A stretch of 44,286 bases of DNA from Candidatus Caccovicinus merdipullorum (GCA_018715905.1 DVKS01000183.1:1-44286), one strand, 5' to 3'; positions 1 through 10,700 are shown, counted from the stretch's first letter. Program-made: numbers and translations. Notes: generated by a model from the sequence alone, not told the origin.

Positions 1-15
1 TGGGCTGAATATCAA

Positions 16-1302
16 TTACACAAGCTTTGCCTCAGCAACCAGCAGATCTACAGCTGCCTGTACAGCCAGATCCTGGCGCATCTGGTTCTTCTCGTTCTCG
101 CCCATATACTCTTTCAGCTTTTCTACTTCCATCTTATAAGCGTCAGCCATCTTCTGCAGTTCTTCGTCCAGTCTCTCATCGGAAATCTGGATATCTTCTG
201 CCTTGGCTACAGCCTCCAGAACCAGTCTGGTCTGAATCCGGCGGATAGCCTGGGGCTTCATCTGCTCCTTCAGATCATTCAGGGTCATGCCGGTATACTT
301 CATATAGTCATCCAGAGAAATGCCCTGGCTCTGCATACGGCGTGCGTAATCCTGAACCATGTTCTCTACCTGGCCGTTTACCATGGGATCCGGAATATCC
401 ATGGAAGCATTGGCAACAACAGCCTCCACTACCTTATCTTCATTCTGGGTAGCTGCTTCTTTCTTCTTCTTCTCCTCAAGCTTTGCTCTCAGATCAGCCT
501 TGTACTCATCCAGAGTCTCAAACTCGGAAACTTCGCTGGCAAACTCGTCATTTAACTCCGGAAGCTCTTTCTTCTTGATCTCCTTAACCGTTACCTTGAA
601 TACAGCAGGCTTTCCAGCCAGATTGGATGCGTGGTATTCCTCGGGGAAGGTTACATTTACTTCGCACTCTTCGCCGATGTTCTTTCCGATCAGCTGCTCC
701 TCAAAAGTATCGATGAAGGAGTGGGAGCCGATGGTCAGCGGATAATCCTGTGCCTCACCGCCCTCAAAAGGAGCGCCGTCCACAAAGCCCTTGAAATCGA
801 TCACGGTGCGGTCGCCGTCCTCTACGGCACGGTCCTCAATGGTAACCAGTCTGGAGTTCTGATCCTGAACCTTAACTAACTCAGCAGCAACATCCTCATC
901 GGTTACTTCCTCAGAAGCCTTCTCTACCTCTACACCCTTATACTGGCCCAGGGTAACTTCCGGCTTTACTGCAACCATGGCAGAATAAACGAAGGGCTGG
1001 CCCTTCTCGATCTTCTCTACGGAAATCTCCGGTCTGGATACGATCTCCAGTCCGCTCTCCTTCATGGCATCCGCATAGGTATTGTTAATGGCCTCATCTG
1101 CAGCATCCTCATAGAAAACTGCTGCGCCGTACATCTTCTCAATCATATTTAAAGGAGCCTTGCCCTTCCGGAATCCCGGGATGACAAACCGGTTCTTATT
1201 CTTCTTATATGCGGTCTGAATGCAGGCATCGAACTGCTCGGCAGAAACCTCCACAGTCAGCTTCGCCATGTTCTTCTCTAACTTTTCTACTTGTAAACTC
1301 AT
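16..1302 (-). CDS. tig: Trigger factor (ribosome-associated peptidyl-prolyl isomerase chaperone)
   Basis: 428-aa ORF; N-terminal ribosome-binding motif region (VIPGFRKGKAPLNMIEKMYG) and FKBP-like domain (DGDRTVIDFKGFVDGAPFEGGEAQDYPLTIGS) typical of trigger factor. Confidence 0.97.
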   Translation of the reverse strand: MSLQVEKLEKNMAKLTVEVSAEQFDACIQTAYKKNKNRFVIPGFRKGKAPLNMIEKMYGAAVFYEDAADEAINNTYADAMKESGLEIVSRPEISVEKIEKGQPFVYSAMVAVKPEVTLGQYKGVEVEKASEEVTDEDVAAELVKVQDQNSRLVTIEDRAVEDGDRTVIDFKGFVDGAPFEGGEAQDYPLTIGSHSFIDTFEEQLIGKNIGEECEVNVTFPEEYHASNLAGKPAVFKVTVKEIKKKELPELNDEFASEVSEFETLDEYKADLRAKLEEKKKKEAATQNEDKVVEAVVANASMDIPDPMVNGQVENMVQDYARRMQSQGISLDDYMKYTGMTLNDLKEQMKPQAIRRIQTRLVLEAVAKAEDIQISDERLDEELQKMADAYKMEVEKLKEYMGENEKNQMRQDLAVQAAVDLLVAEAKLV

Positions 1303-1498
1303 TTTATGGGTTCCTCCTTAAATCTATATGTGAACCGCCTTGGCTCTGGGCGCTACACTTCAATTTAATACTATAGCATATCTGTCCGGCAAATACCAGT
1401 CCTAAATCACAGAATTTTTGCCTGTTTTCCACGATTTACAGTAATGAAAGCCGTCTTTTTCCGACTCTGCGGGGCCCGTTGAAGGTTTCCTGACTGTG

Positions 1499-1533
1499 AA
1501 AAAAGGAATCCCGTCACGCAGGATTCCTTTTTG
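1499..1533. terminator. Intrinsic terminator hairpin AAAAAGGAATCC...GGATTCCTTTTT
   Basis: Near-perfect inverted repeat flanked by A-run and T-run; lies downstream of the minus-strand DJ-1/PfpI gene. Confidence 0.75.
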
Positions 1534-1555
1534 TAAAAATTTCCCTCTGAAATAT

Positions 1556-2113
1556 TTACACCTGATCATACTGAATGGCTGCCTTAACCTTCGCCGAAGT
1601 CTCCTGACCCACCAGAAGACGGGAAATCTCCAGCCCCAGATCCAGGGCATATCCGAGACCCCTCGCAGTGGTAACCAGCCCGTCGGTAATCACACCCTGA
1701 CTGGTATACTCTGCCCCCGTCAGCTTATCTTCAAAACCCGGATAGCAGGTGGCTTTCTTTCCTTTCAAAAGTCCCAGACCTCCAAGAACACTGGGCGCTG
1801 CACAAATCGCCGCCACCCTGCGCTCCTCCGACACCGCTTTCACCAGTGCTTCTCCCAGTTCCTTATGGGCAGCCAGATGGGCAGTGCCGGGCATCCCGCC
1901 CGGCAGGAAAATACAGTCTGCCTCATCTGGCTGGCTCTCTTCCCACAGAAGATCTGCCGTAATGCGGATCCCGTGCGCACCGGTTACCACTGGATTTCCG
2001 GTCATGGAAACCAGCTTAACGGTGATCCCGCTGCGGATCATCACATCCACAGCTGCCAGACACTCCACTTCTTCCAGGCCATCTGCCATGCATGCATATA
2101 CTACTGCTTTCAT
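1556..2113 (-). CDS. DJ-1/PfpI (ThiJ) family protein
   Basis: 185 aa; nucleophile-elbow region RRVAAICAAPSVLGGLGLL and DCIFLPGGMPGT typical of DJ-1/PfpI. Confidence 0.9.
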   Translation of the reverse strand: MKAVVYACMADGLEEVECLAAVDVMIRSGITVKLVSMTGNPVVTGAHGIRITADLLWEESQPDEADCIFLPGGMPGTAHLAAHKELGEALVKAVSEERRVAAICAAPSVLGGLGLLKGKKATCYPGFEDKLTGAEYTSQGVITDGLVTTARGLGYALDLGLEISRLLVGQETSAKVKAAIQYDQV

Positions 2114-2151
2114 CTTGTTTCCTCCTGATTTTTTAGTCGCTCTGTTTTCTG

Positions 2152-2976
2152 CTAAAAACGCTTATTGGGATCCTGATAAAAGGAACCGCCCTGCCAGTTT
2201 TCTCCCTGGGCCTGCTGGGTATATACTGCCCCGTCCGCATCCGGCGCATGCGCGCCGTTTCTGGCAATTCCCAGGCGGTCCTCCCGAAGCTTAAGATAAA
2301 GTTCTGCCAGAGTCGCCTCGTAATAAGGATTTACAAAGAATCCGCCGATGCAGCAGCACAGCACGCCCAGAAGATACCAGCCGATAAAGGAAAGCTCCAG
2401 CACCCAGGTGGCAAATTTATTTCCATCCATCATCTGCTTGCTGAGACGAAAAATCTCTTTGCTGTCCATGGAAGGGTACTCCGCAACCAGGTACGGAACC
2501 ATATAATACTCATAATGCTTGATAATTCCAGGAATAATAAGCAGCAGAGACCATAAAAACTCATACAGCCCCCGGAGAAACTGCACCTTTACAATATTCA
2601 TGTAACGGCCTTTCTTGAATCCTCCGAACAGCTCTTCGAACCCGGCATTTCTCTGCTCCAGAGTACTCATGGAAAAATACCGGCACTTGCCCACTGCTAC
2701 CACATTTGACACAAATATGGAAAATAGGATGACCACTGCAAAAATGACAAACATAACGCAAAGCAGAATTAATAAGAACTCCATGTCATTGCCTGCAATG
2801 ATGGAATTCGTTTCCGCAGTATTCACTGTAGAGGTTACGCCCGTGGGCACATACCCCTCGCTGGAACCCGCCCCAAGAATGCCTGCTACAAATACCACCA
2901 GAAGTCCATACCAGTAGTAGCGCCGGAGTCCCTCTTTTGCCCGGCTTTTTAATTCAGCCCTTGTCCACATTTCCAT
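2152..2976 (-). CDS. DUF975-like integral membrane protein
   Basis: 274 aa; begins MEMWTRAELKSRAKEGLRRYYW, several hydrophobic segments, SLLLIIPGIIKHYEYYMVPYLVAE motif typical of DUF975. Confidence 0.75.
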   Translation of the reverse strand: MEMWTRAELKSRAKEGLRRYYWYGLLVVFVAGILGAGSSEGYVPTGVTSTVNTAETNSIIAGNDMEFLLILLCVMFVIFAVVILFSIFVSNVVAVGKCRYFSMSTLEQRNAGFEELFGGFKKGRYMNIVKVQFLRGLYEFLWSLLLIIPGIIKHYEYYMVPYLVAEYPSMDSKEIFRLSKQMMDGNKFATWVLELSFIGWYLLGVLCCCIGGFFVNPYYEATLAELYLKLREDRLGIARNGAHAPDADGAVYTQQAQGENWQGGSFYQDPNKRF

Positions 2977-3296
2977 TCCCTCCTCACTTTTCTTCTGAAT
3001 GAAGGCTTCTGTAAAGATCCTGCCGCCGGACAGGCGGCAGCAATTTACATCACGAAGTATCCAGCAAGACGCGCCAGTGACGCGTCTTGTCGGATTTTTT
3101 CACAGCCGCCTTTAGTATAGCATAAACACTCCAGTCAGAAAAGCAAAGTTATCTAAAAACTTCTTACATTTTTCTTTCATTTGCAGCTTTCTTCTCATTC
3201 TCCAGGCGGATTTGTCTTTTTCATTGACATCCGACGCCAGTATGATATGATACGGTCATAACTGCAAACAGTACAATCAAAAAGCGAGGAATCCTT

Positions 3297-3785
3297 ATGG
3301 AAATTGAACGCAAATATCTGATTCATGAAATACCAAAAGTCTGTCTTTCCTACCCTTACAGCCAGATTGAACAGGGATATCTCTGTACCGAACCGGTGGT
3401 CCGGGTGCGCAGAGACGGCGATGAATACTATCTGACTTACAAAGGAAAGGGCCTTTTAGCCAGAGAAGAATACAATCTTCCTCTAACCCGGGAAGCATAT
3501 GCGCATCTGATTGCAAAGGCCGACGGCATCATTCTTTCAAAGCGCCGCTACCGCATTCCGTTAACCGATGCTATGAAGGCGGGCTCCCCTGAAACAGTAC
3601 CGGCAGAAGTTTTGCCTCTTACTGTGGAGCTGGATGTATTTGAAGGCCGATACCAGGGGCTGATCCTGGCAGAAGTGGAATTTCCCACCATGGAACAGGC
3701 AGAGTCTTTCACGCCCCCTTCCTGGTTCGGTCCGGACGTGACGCTAAGCGGAGAATACCAGAACAGCCGGTTAAGCCGCGGCTGA
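3297..3785 (+). CDS. CYTH domain protein (adenylate cyclase/thiamine triphosphatase-like)
   Basis: N-terminal MEIERKYLI (ExExK) signature, then RVRRDGDEYYLTYKGKG and ELDVFEG..LILAEVEF. Confidence 0.92.
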   Translation: MEIERKYLIHEIPKVCLSYPYSQIEQGYLCTEPVVRVRRDGDEYYLTYKGKGLLAREEYNLPLTREAYAHLIAKADGIILSKRRYRIPLTDAMKAGSPETVPAEVLPLTVELDVFEGRYQGLILAEVEFPTMEQAESFTPPSWFGPDVTLSGEYQNSRLSRG

Positions 3786-3829
3786 TTTAAGAAAACGCGC
3801 TGCCGAATCCACCATGGAATATATTCGGT

Positions 3830-4912
3830 TCAGGCGCCGACATCCCTGCAGGCCTTCAGCAGGGAAAGAAGGACCTGGTTTTCTTCTTCTCCCTTTACGC
3901 ACACTCGGTAATCCCGTCCGTCCAGTCCGTGATAATTTCCGCAGGAACGGATCAGAAGTTCCCTTTTCAGGCATTCTTCATACAGACTCCCTTCCGGAAC
4001 TTCAGGACGGACATCCCGGAAAAACACGTAGTTGGCCGCCGGCGGGATTACCTGAAATCCCAGATCCGAAAGTCCTTCAAAAAGCTGCTTCCGCCCCCGG
4101 CGGATCATGTCCTTTGTTTTTTCCCGGTATTCACTTTCGCCAAGGGCAGCCAGCCCTGCCTCCTGTGCCGTACCAGATACGGACCAGGGCTGGCGCACTT
4201 CTTCCATCTTCTTTAAAAGCGCCTGGTTTGCGGTTACACAGTACCCCAGCCGAAGGCCGGCCATACCGTAAAGTTTGGTAAAGGCCTTAAAAATAACCAT
4301 ATGGGGGAAGCGGTCGGTCTCCTGAAGGAGCGAAAAAGCCTCCGGGTGATCCAGAAAATCCACAAAGCATTCATCCAGGGCAAAGCATATCTTCTGTTTT
4401 TCTAAAAATTCTGCAAGTTCCTCCAGCTCCTGTTTCGGCACGGCTGTACCGGTGGGATTGTTGGGATTGCAGAAAAAAAGAATCTCCGGCTTTTTCCCCT
4501 CTTTTCCCATGGTCCGGATCTTCTCTTCAAGGACCCTTACATCCGGCCGGAAATCACGCTCCCGTTCCAGACAGTATAATTCCTGCCGGCATCCGGCAGC
4601 CTCCAGGGCCTTCTCATACTCCGAAAAAGTGGGAGCCAGAAGAAGGGCTTGCTTCGGCCTCATGGCCAGAGCCAGCTGAAAGATCAGATCCGCCGCACCA
4701 TTTCCGCAGAGGATCCTATCCTCCGGGATTTGATGAAACGCTCCAAGGGCCTTTTTAAGCCGGCGGCACCGGGGATCCGGATACCGGCAGCAGTCCTCGG
4801 CCGAGCGCCGCACAGCCTCCTTTACCCCTTCCGGCGTTCCCAGGGGATTTACATTTGCCGAAAAATCCCAGCGGATCCGCCGGCTGTACACATCTCCTCC
4901 ATGGGCATCCAT
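3830..4912 (-). CDS. cobD: Threonine-phosphate decarboxylase-like / histidinol-phosphate aminotransferase family (CobD-like)
   Basis: PLP class I/II fold; starts MDAHGGDVYSRRIRWDFSANVNPLGTP, FCNPNNPTGT motif; downstream of cbiP-cbiC on the same strand. Confidence 0.85.
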   Translation of the reverse strand: MDAHGGDVYSRRIRWDFSANVNPLGTPEGVKEAVRRSAEDCCRYPDPRCRRLKKALGAFHQIPEDRILCGNGAADLIFQLALAMRPKQALLLAPTFSEYEKALEAAGCRQELYCLERERDFRPDVRVLEEKIRTMGKEGKKPEILFFCNPNNPTGTAVPKQELEELAEFLEKQKICFALDECFVDFLDHPEAFSLLQETDRFPHMVIFKAFTKLYGMAGLRLGYCVTANQALLKKMEEVRQPWSVSGTAQEAGLAALGESEYREKTKDMIRRGRKQLFEGLSDLGFQVIPPAANYVFFRDVRPEVPEGSLYEECLKRELLIRSCGNYHGLDGRDYRVCVKGEEENQVLLSLLKACRDVGA

Positions 4913-5631
4913 CAGCGTCCCCCCTCCTTTTCCGGTTTTCCCGCCTGGTAAAGCATGGCATTGACGATGGCCGCCGCCACATTGCTTCCGCCTTTCCTCC
5001 CCCGGGCCACAATGCTTGGCACATTCTGCCGCTTTATCAGCTCTTCCTTGGAAGAAACCACATTGACAAATCCCACCGGCGCACCGATGACCAGGGCGGG
5101 ATGGATCCGCCCTTCATCAATAAGATCACAAAGCGCGTACAATGCCGTAGGAGCATTTCCAATGGCATAGATCACCGGCGGCATACCCGATGCGTCCTTT
5201 CCAAAAAGGGAAGCGGATTTTTCCATGCTGACTGCCGCTCTGGTACAGCCTCTCCGGGAAGCTTCTTCCGTCACATCCGGATCTGCCATAAAGCAGAATA
5301 CCTCGACACCGAGACTTTCTGCTTTCTTTTTATTAATGCCGGCCCTGGCCATATTGGTATCCGTCACAATGACTGCACCTGCTTCCAGGGCCCGGATCCC
5401 TGTTTTTACCGCATCCGGTGTAAATACCAGATTTTCGGCATAATCAAAATCCGCTGTGGTATGGATGGCCCTTCGGATCACCGGCCCGTTTTCCGCATCC
5501 AGACAAATCCCCATGGCTTCCAGTTCCTCGTTTATAATGGAGAAGCTTCTCTCCTCGATTTTTTCCGGACGAACCGTCTCTCTTTCTTTGTTTCCGCTCA
5601 TAAACCCTCCTGTTCTCCGCCCTGCGGCCAT
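4912..5631 (-). CDS. cbiC: Precorrin-8X methylmutase / cobalt-precorrin-8 methylmutase
   Basis: VIRRAIHTTADFDYAENLVF and PALVIGAPVGFVNVVSSKEEL characteristic of CbiC/CobH. Confidence 0.95.
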   Translation of the reverse strand: MAAGRRTGGFMSGNKERETVRPEKIEERSFSIINEELEAMGICLDAENGPVIRRAIHTTADFDYAENLVFTPDAVKTGIRALEAGAVIVTDTNMARAGINKKKAESLGVEVFCFMADPDVTEEASRRGCTRAAVSMEKSASLFGKDASGMPPVIYAIGNAPTALYALCDLIDEGRIHPALVIGAPVGFVNVVSSKEELIKRQNVPSIVARGRKGGSNVAAAIVNAMLYQAGKPEKEGGR

Positions 5632-5648
5632 TCTCCCTGGAGCGGCTG

Positions 5649-7220
5649 TCAGCAGCCTTCCTCCAGGATCCGGTAAATCTGTTTCATATCAAGACTTTTT
5701 CGAAGTTCCCGGGCCAAATAGTCATACTGCCGGGTCCGGTAAGCCTGATAGTCAAAAGACTCTGTGTTTTCCGGAAGGCCCTTCTTTCTGCGCAGTTCAT
5801 TGACGATCTCTCCGGCGATTCCTTCCTGATCAAAGATCCCGTGAACATAGCTTCCATATATATTTCCCCGGCTCCATCCGTCAGAATGCACCGCTTTCGA
5901 GCTGCCGGTTTCGTCTATTAAATATGCAAAGGGACGGCAGATTTCCAGATTTCCATTGACCATACGGGTTGTATCGGCCGCGCCCATTTCCCGGCAGATA
6001 ACGGTCTCTCCCATATGAATCTCATAACCAGAAAGACATTTTCCTGAAAGGGAGGAAAAGAGCCCTTCCACCTGGCCAAAGGAACCGGATACCTGCCTTC
6101 TTGTCTTTTCCCGTTGGAATACCGTGGTCAAAGGCAGAAGCCCCATGCCGGAAATGCTCCTTCCCGGCTCTCCTTCCGCCCCTTCCGGATCCGACAAGGT
6201 CTCTCCCAGCATCTGGTATCCGCCGCAGATCCCCCACACAGGGGTTCCCCGGTCAGCCAGCTTAATGACCGCCCCTTCCAGACCGTTCTGCCGCATCCAC
6301 AGAAGATCACCGATGGTATTCTTTGTTCCTGGAAGGATCACCAGGTCCGGCTCCCCAAGTTCCTGAGGACTCTCTACATAGCGGAGGGAGACGCCGGGCA
6401 TGGCGGAAAACACGGCCGCATCCGTAAAGTTTGAAATCCTGGGAAGGCGGATCACTGCAATGTCCGCCAGTCCGGCCGCTGCCCCTCCTCCGGTTTTCAG
6501 GCGGCTGCTTAAGCTGTCCTCATCATCAATATCCACCTGCATATACGGAACAACGCCTACCACCGGCCGGCCGCAAAGCTCTTCCAGCTGCCGGATCCCC
6601 GGCTCAAGGATGGAAACATCTCCCCGGAATTTATTTACAATCAGGCCCTTGATCCGCTTCTTCTCTTCTTCCTCCAAAAGCGCCACAGTGCCGTAAAGCT
6701 GGGCGAAAACCCCGCCCCGGTCAATATCCCCTGCAAGGAGTACCGGAGCATTTACCATCCGAGCCAGCCCCATATTTACAATATCGTCCTGCTTCAGATT
6801 GATCTCCGCCGGGCTTCCTGCGCCTTCTATGACAATGATGTCGTATTCTTTATCCAGCTTTTCGTAGGCCTCCCAGATTATCGGGATCAGATTCTTTTTA
6901 TATGCGAAATAATCCCTGGCCTTCATATTTCCCGTGGGAACTCCGTTTACGATCACCTGGGAACCCACATCTGTAGTAGGCTTCAGGAGAATGGGGTTCA
7001 TGGCGGCTGTGGGTTCAATGCCGGCAGCTTCCGCCTGGGCCGCCTGGGCCCGGCCGATCTCCAGACCCTCTTTTGTGATGTAGGAATTCAGCGCCATATT
7101 CTGGGACTTAAAGGGGGCCGTGCGGTAGCCGTCCTGACGGAAAATCCGGCATAAGCCGGCTGCCAGAAGGCTTTTTCCCGCATTGGACATGGTCCCCTGT
7201 ATCATGATGGGTTTTGCCAC
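5649..7220 (-). CDS. cbiP: Adenosylcobyric acid synthase (glutamine-hydrolysing)
   Basis: 523 aa; [27 protein letters not shown]-terminus, [11 protein letters not shown]-terminal GATase domain ([12 protein letters not shown]). Confidence 0.96.
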   Translation of the reverse strand: MAKPIMIQGTMSNAGKSLLAAGLCRIFRQDGYRTAPFKSQNMALNSYITKEGLEIGRAQAAQAEAAGIEPTAAMNPILLKPTTDVGSQVIVNGVPTGNMKARDYFAYKKNLIPIIWEAYEKLDKEYDIIVIEGAGSPAEINLKQDDIVNMGLARMVNAPVLLAGDIDRGGVFAQLYGTVALLEEEEKKRIKGLIVNKFRGDVSILEPGIRQLEELCGRPVVGVVPYMQVDIDDEDSLSSRLKTGGGAAAGLADIAVIRLPRISNFTDAAVFSAMPGVSLRYVESPQELGEPDLVILPGTKNTIGDLLWMRQNGLEGAVIKLADRGTPVWGICGGYQMLGETLSDPEGAEGEPGRSISGMGLLPLTTVFQREKTRRQVSGSFGQVEGLFSSLSGKCLSGYEIHMGETVICREMGAADTTRMVNGNLEICRPFAYLIDETGSSKAVHSDGWSRGNIYGSYVHGIFDQEGIAGEIVNELRRKKGLPENTESFDYQAYRTRQYDYLARELRKSLDMKQIYRILEEGC

Positions 7221-7293
7221 TTTCCTGTTCTCCTCTCTGGGCCTTTTTTCGAAATCAGGACAGGATTCCCGGCCCCGGCAGAAATCTGCCTAT

Positions 7294-7327
7294 ACAGAAA
7301 ACAGCCCCGGAATCCGGGGCTGTAAAA
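7294..7327. terminator. Intrinsic terminator downstream of rplT (ACAGCCCCGGAATCCGGGGCTGT)
   Basis: GC-rich perfect palindrome with flanking A/T runs between rplT and cbiP. Confidence 0.8.
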
Positions 7328-7351
7328 TTTTCTTTGAACAGCTGATGAAAA

Positions 7352-7708
7352 TTAAGCCAGCTTGGACTTTGCCAGCTCTGCTAACTTTGCAAATCCTTCT
7401 GCATCGTTAATGGCCATATCGGATAAGATCTTGCGGTTCATCTCCACGCCGGCCAGCTTTAAGCCGTACATGAACTTGCTGTAGGATAAGCCGTTGATTC
7501 TGGCTGCAGCGTTGATACGTGCGATCCACAGCTGACGGAACTGTCTCTTTCTCTCCTTGCGGCCAGCGTAGGAGCTGGTCAGCGCTCTCATTACGGACTG
7601 CTTTGCCACACGATACTGCTTGGAACGTGCGCCTCTGTAGCCCTTTGCCATCTTTAATACTCTATTATGCTTCTTTTTAGCATTTAAACCGCCTTTAATT
7701 CTTGCCAT
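7352..7708 (-). CDS. rplT: 50S ribosomal protein L20
   Basis: 118 aa; [33 protein letters not shown]. Confidence 0.99.
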   Translation of the reverse strand: MARIKGGLNAKKKHNRVLKMAKGYRGARSKQYRVAKQSVMRALTSSYAGRKERKRQFRQLWIARINAAARINGLSYSKFMYGLKLAGVEMNRKILSDMAINDAEGFAKLAELAKSKLA

Positions 7709-7737
7709 CGGTAATTCCTCCTTCTCTTAACTAAAAC

Positions 7738-7935
7738 TTACAGATATGGTAAAATCTTCTTCATTACCTTGGAATTGGTTGCATCGGTAACGATATCTTT
7801 TCTAAGATTTCTCTTTCTCTTGGTGGACTTCTTAGTTAAGATGTGAGACTTGTAAGCTTTATTTCTTACCAGCTTTCCGGTTCCGGTCTTTTTGAAACGC
7901 TTTGCAGCAGCTTTGCTTGTTTTTAACTTAGGCAT
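7738..7935 (-). CDS. rpmI: 50S ribosomal protein L35
   Basis: 65 aa; [21 protein letters not shown]. Confidence 0.99.
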   Translation of the reverse strand: MPKLKTSKAAAKRFKKTGTGKLVRNKAYKSHILTKKSTKRKRNLRKDIVTDATNSKVMKKILPYL

Positions 7936-7964
7936 TGTAAAATCCTCCTTAAATCTTCTATTCT

Positions 7965-8459
7965 TTAACGTTTTGCAGTTAAGAACATAACCATGCTTCT
8001 TCCTTCAACCTTGGAAGGCTTGTCGATTACAGCAATATCCGACAGACTCTCAGCGAATTCGTCCAGAATATACTTTGACTGGTTCATATGAGCCATCTCA
8101 CGACCACGGAAACGCAGTGTTACCTTTACCTTATTTCCCTTTTCCAGGAACTTTCTGGCGGCTGAGGTCTTTGTGTTCAGGTCATTGGTGTCAATGTTCG
8201 GAGACAACCGGACTTCCTTGATCTCGATCACCTTCTGCTTCTTCTTCGCTTCCTTCTCCTTACGGACAAGCTCATAGCGGTATTTGCCGTAATCGATAAT
8301 CTTACATACCGGCGGCTTCGCAGTCGGAGCGATCTTTACCAGGTCCAGATCTGCTTCCAGGGCCAGCTTATATGCCTCCTTGGCAGACATGATTCCCAAC
8401 TTCTCTCCGTGTTCACCGATCAGCAGAACCTCTCTGTCTCTGATCTGTTCGTTAATCAT
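7965..8459 (-). CDS. infC: Translation initiation factor IF-3
   Basis: [29 protein letters not shown]... IDYGKYRYE ... [12 protein letters not shown]; start codon could differ. Confidence 0.98.
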   Translation of the reverse strand: MINEQIRDREVLLIGEHGEKLGIMSAKEAYKLALEADLDLVKIAPTAKPPVCKIIDYGKYRYELVRKEKEAKKKQKVIEIKEVRLSPNIDTNDLNTKTSAARKFLEKGNKVKVTLRFRGREMAHMNQSKYILDEFAESLSDIAVIDKPSKVEGRSMVMFLTAKR

Positions 8460-8479
8460 TAACTCGCTAATAGTCGTAC

Positions 8480-8712
8480 ACCTCCAATTATTAATTCGAA
8501 ATCAGCAGCGCCTGTAAACAGGCAAAAATAAAGTGGATAGACAGACTATCCACTATTTAAGCACGTAAAAACCATACGGCAAAGCCAATGCTCCGCACCG
8601 GTTATCTTAAATATGAACCCAGGTCACTGCATCTTATGTAAATGCTTCCGTGCCAAGGTGAGGTGGATACCTGCTTTCCTGAAGTTGCTCTCACAACTTA
8701 AATTACTATACT
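8480..8712 (-). promoter_or_regulatory. L20-type leader (autoregulatory 5' UTR of infC-rpmI-rplT)
   Basis: ~230 nt noncoding region upstream of infC containing a GTGGATAG..CTATCCAC hairpin; position and organisation as in Firmicute L20 leaders; fold not computed. Confidence 0.6.
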
Positions 8713-8729
8713 ACAGCTGATTTAAATTG

Positions 8730-9497
8730 TCAACTCTTTTTTGCGGAATTTTCCCACCTGAATTTTCCGGCCCGTTCCACAAGATCTGCAAATATCCGGT
8801 TCATCACCGGCGCCGAATCGATCAGGTCCTCCGGATGCCACTGGGTTCCCACAATCAGCCCTTCTTCGTCCTCGACAGCTTCAATGGTTCCATCGCAGGC
8901 TCTGGCTGAAACTTTAAGGCCTTCTCCAAGCTTCCGGATGGCCTGGTGGTGCATGGAATTGGTCTCCCGGGTCCCGGCGCCGATTATGGCTGCCATGCGG
9001 GTTCCCGGCTCCACCTCCACGTGATGGCTCAGATAACTCCGGTTGTATTTCTGCATGTGCTGGATTACCGGATGTCCGCTCTCCTTTTCCTGAAGAGACA
9101 TATCCTGGTAGAGACTTCCGCCCAGGGCCACGTTAATGGTCTGGTGCCCCTTGCAGATGCCGAGAACCGGCATCCGGGCGGAAACGGCATATTCCATGGC
9201 CTTTAACCAGGCCTTGTCGATCTCCGGGCGGAATACGCCGATCACGGGAAGGGGTTCTTCATTATAATACCACGGCGTCATGTCCTCTCCGCCGGGAAGC
9301 AGCAGACCGCTGCACCCGGACAGGGCCCCTTCGGGATCTTCTGCCAGAGATGCGGCCGGAACCACCACCGGAATCCCTCCGTTTCTTAAAATGGCTCTGA
9401 TATAAGTACTTCCGGCATGCACACGCTCGCCGCTGATAAACATGCCGGGATCTGAACTGGCCGTCAGTCCGGCAATTCCAATGACTGGTTTTTTCAT
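8730..9497 (-). CDS. Gamma-glutamyl-gamma-aminobutyrate hydrolase family (peptidase C26, class I GATase-like)
   Basis: MPVLGICKGHQTINVALGGSLYQDM and VGTQWHPED motifs; start placed at MKKPVIGIAGL. Confidence 0.9.
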   Translation of the reverse strand: MKKPVIGIAGLTASSDPGMFISGERVHAGSTYIRAILRNGGIPVVVPAASLAEDPEGALSGCSGLLLPGGEDMTPWYYNEEPLPVIGVFRPEIDKAWLKAMEYAVSARMPVLGICKGHQTINVALGGSLYQDMSLQEKESGHPVIQHMQKYNRSYLSHHVEVEPGTRMAAIIGAGTRETNSMHHQAIRKLGEGLKVSARACDGTIEAVEDEEGLIVGTQWHPEDLIDSAPVMNRIFADLVERAGKFRWENSAKKS

Positions 9498-9536
9498 CTT
9501 AATCCGCCTGTCTTTCTTCTGTATTTGATGATACCG

Positions 9537-9563
9537 GGGCCAAATGCCCAAAGCTTTGGCCCC
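9537..9563. terminator. Palindromic hairpin GGGGCCAAA...TTTGGCCCC between the M42 and C26 genes
   Basis: 9-bp perfect inverted repeat. Confidence 0.6.
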
Positions 9564-9584
9564 TTATAAATTAATGGGATACAG

Positions 9585-10673
9585 TCAGATAATATCCTGC
9601 CTTAATATATGGCGGATCCGCTCTTCATCCATCTCCCGGATAACCTGTACTGCCAGATCCACAGCCGCTTCCAGATCCGCTTTGGCGCAGAAATTATAAT
9701 GAGTATGCACATAGCGGCTGGGAACGCCCAGAACAAGTACGGGAACCGCCTTGTTGGTCAGGCTGATCTTTCCTGCATTGGTGCTTCCCCCTCGCCGCAC
9801 AGTTTCCTGATAGGGGATGCCGTATTTTCCAGCCAGCTCAATGGCGTATTCCATAAATGCCGGATTGGAAATGTAGCTTTTGTCCAGCCTGCGGATCTGC
9901 ACGCCGCCTTTCATCCTGCACTGGGCCTGGGTGGCGCTGAAATAAAAGTCATCGGAGGGAGACCCCTCAAATACAATGGCCATATCCGGCTTTACCACCT
10001 GAGCGGTAACAGCCGCGCCGCGGGTCCCCACCTCTTCCTGGGAAGCAAAAGCGCCCACCACGTTAACCGCCAGATTTTCCCGTTCTCCGTACAGCCGGTT
10101 CATGGTGTCCACGATACAGGCACAGCCTGCGCGGTTGTCAAAAGCTTTCCCCAGACAGATCTCATGCTCCTCATCGTAGGCAAACTGCACATCCGGCATC
10201 ATGGGATCCCCTACGGAAACGCCGAATACTTCTTCTGCCTCCTTCCGGCTGGTGGCTCCGATATCCACGTAAATGGTTTCAATGTCCAGGGACTGGGAGG
10301 CACGCTCCTTTTCATTCATAAAATGGACCGGCTTGGATGTGGTAATGCCGCGGATCTTTTTCCCGCTTCTGGTGCGGATGACCACAGTATGGGCCGGCAC
10401 ATTGGTCAGCACAAAACCGCCCAGCATAATAATTCCCAGACAGCCGTTATCATGAATGGTCTGCACCATGAACCCGCACTCGTCCGTGTGGGCATCCAGC
10501 TGTACCACCGGCTTCTCCTCCTGCTTCCCCGGCATCCGGACATACAGGTTATTCATGGCATCATTTTTCACTTCAAATTTCCCGCAGTAGCCTGCAATCG
10601 TGCGGATGACCTCCTCCTCAAACCCGCTTGGGCCGAAGGCATCGGAAATCCGGCCAAACATTTGCATATCCAT
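9585..10673 (-). CDS. M42 family metallopeptidase (glutamyl/deblocking aminopeptidase)
   Basis: VVQLDAHTDECGFMV, GKAFDNRAGCACIVD, FASQEEVGTRGA, YVHTHYN motifs. Confidence 0.93.
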   Translation of the reverse strand: MDMQMFGRISDAFGPSGFEEEVIRTIAGYCGKFEVKNDAMNNLYVRMPGKQEEKPVVQLDAHTDECGFMVQTIHDNGCLGIIMLGGFVLTNVPAHTVVIRTRSGKKIRGITTSKPVHFMNEKERASQSLDIETIYVDIGATSRKEAEEVFGVSVGDPMMPDVQFAYDEEHEICLGKAFDNRAGCACIVDTMNRLYGERENLAVNVVGAFASQEEVGTRGAAVTAQVVKPDMAIVFEGSPSDDFYFSATQAQCRMKGGVQIRRLDKSYISNPAFMEYAIELAGKYGIPYQETVRRGGSTNAGKISLTNKAVPVLVLGVPSRYVHTHYNFCAKADLEAAVDLAVQVIREMDEERIRHILRQDII

Positions 10674-10700
10674 TATCGTTCCCTCTCATTTGCTCTGTTT

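Noticed and set aside
4855-5676. 273-aa plus-strand ORF
   Set aside because: Antisense shadow of cbiC and adjacent genes; no recognisable domain.
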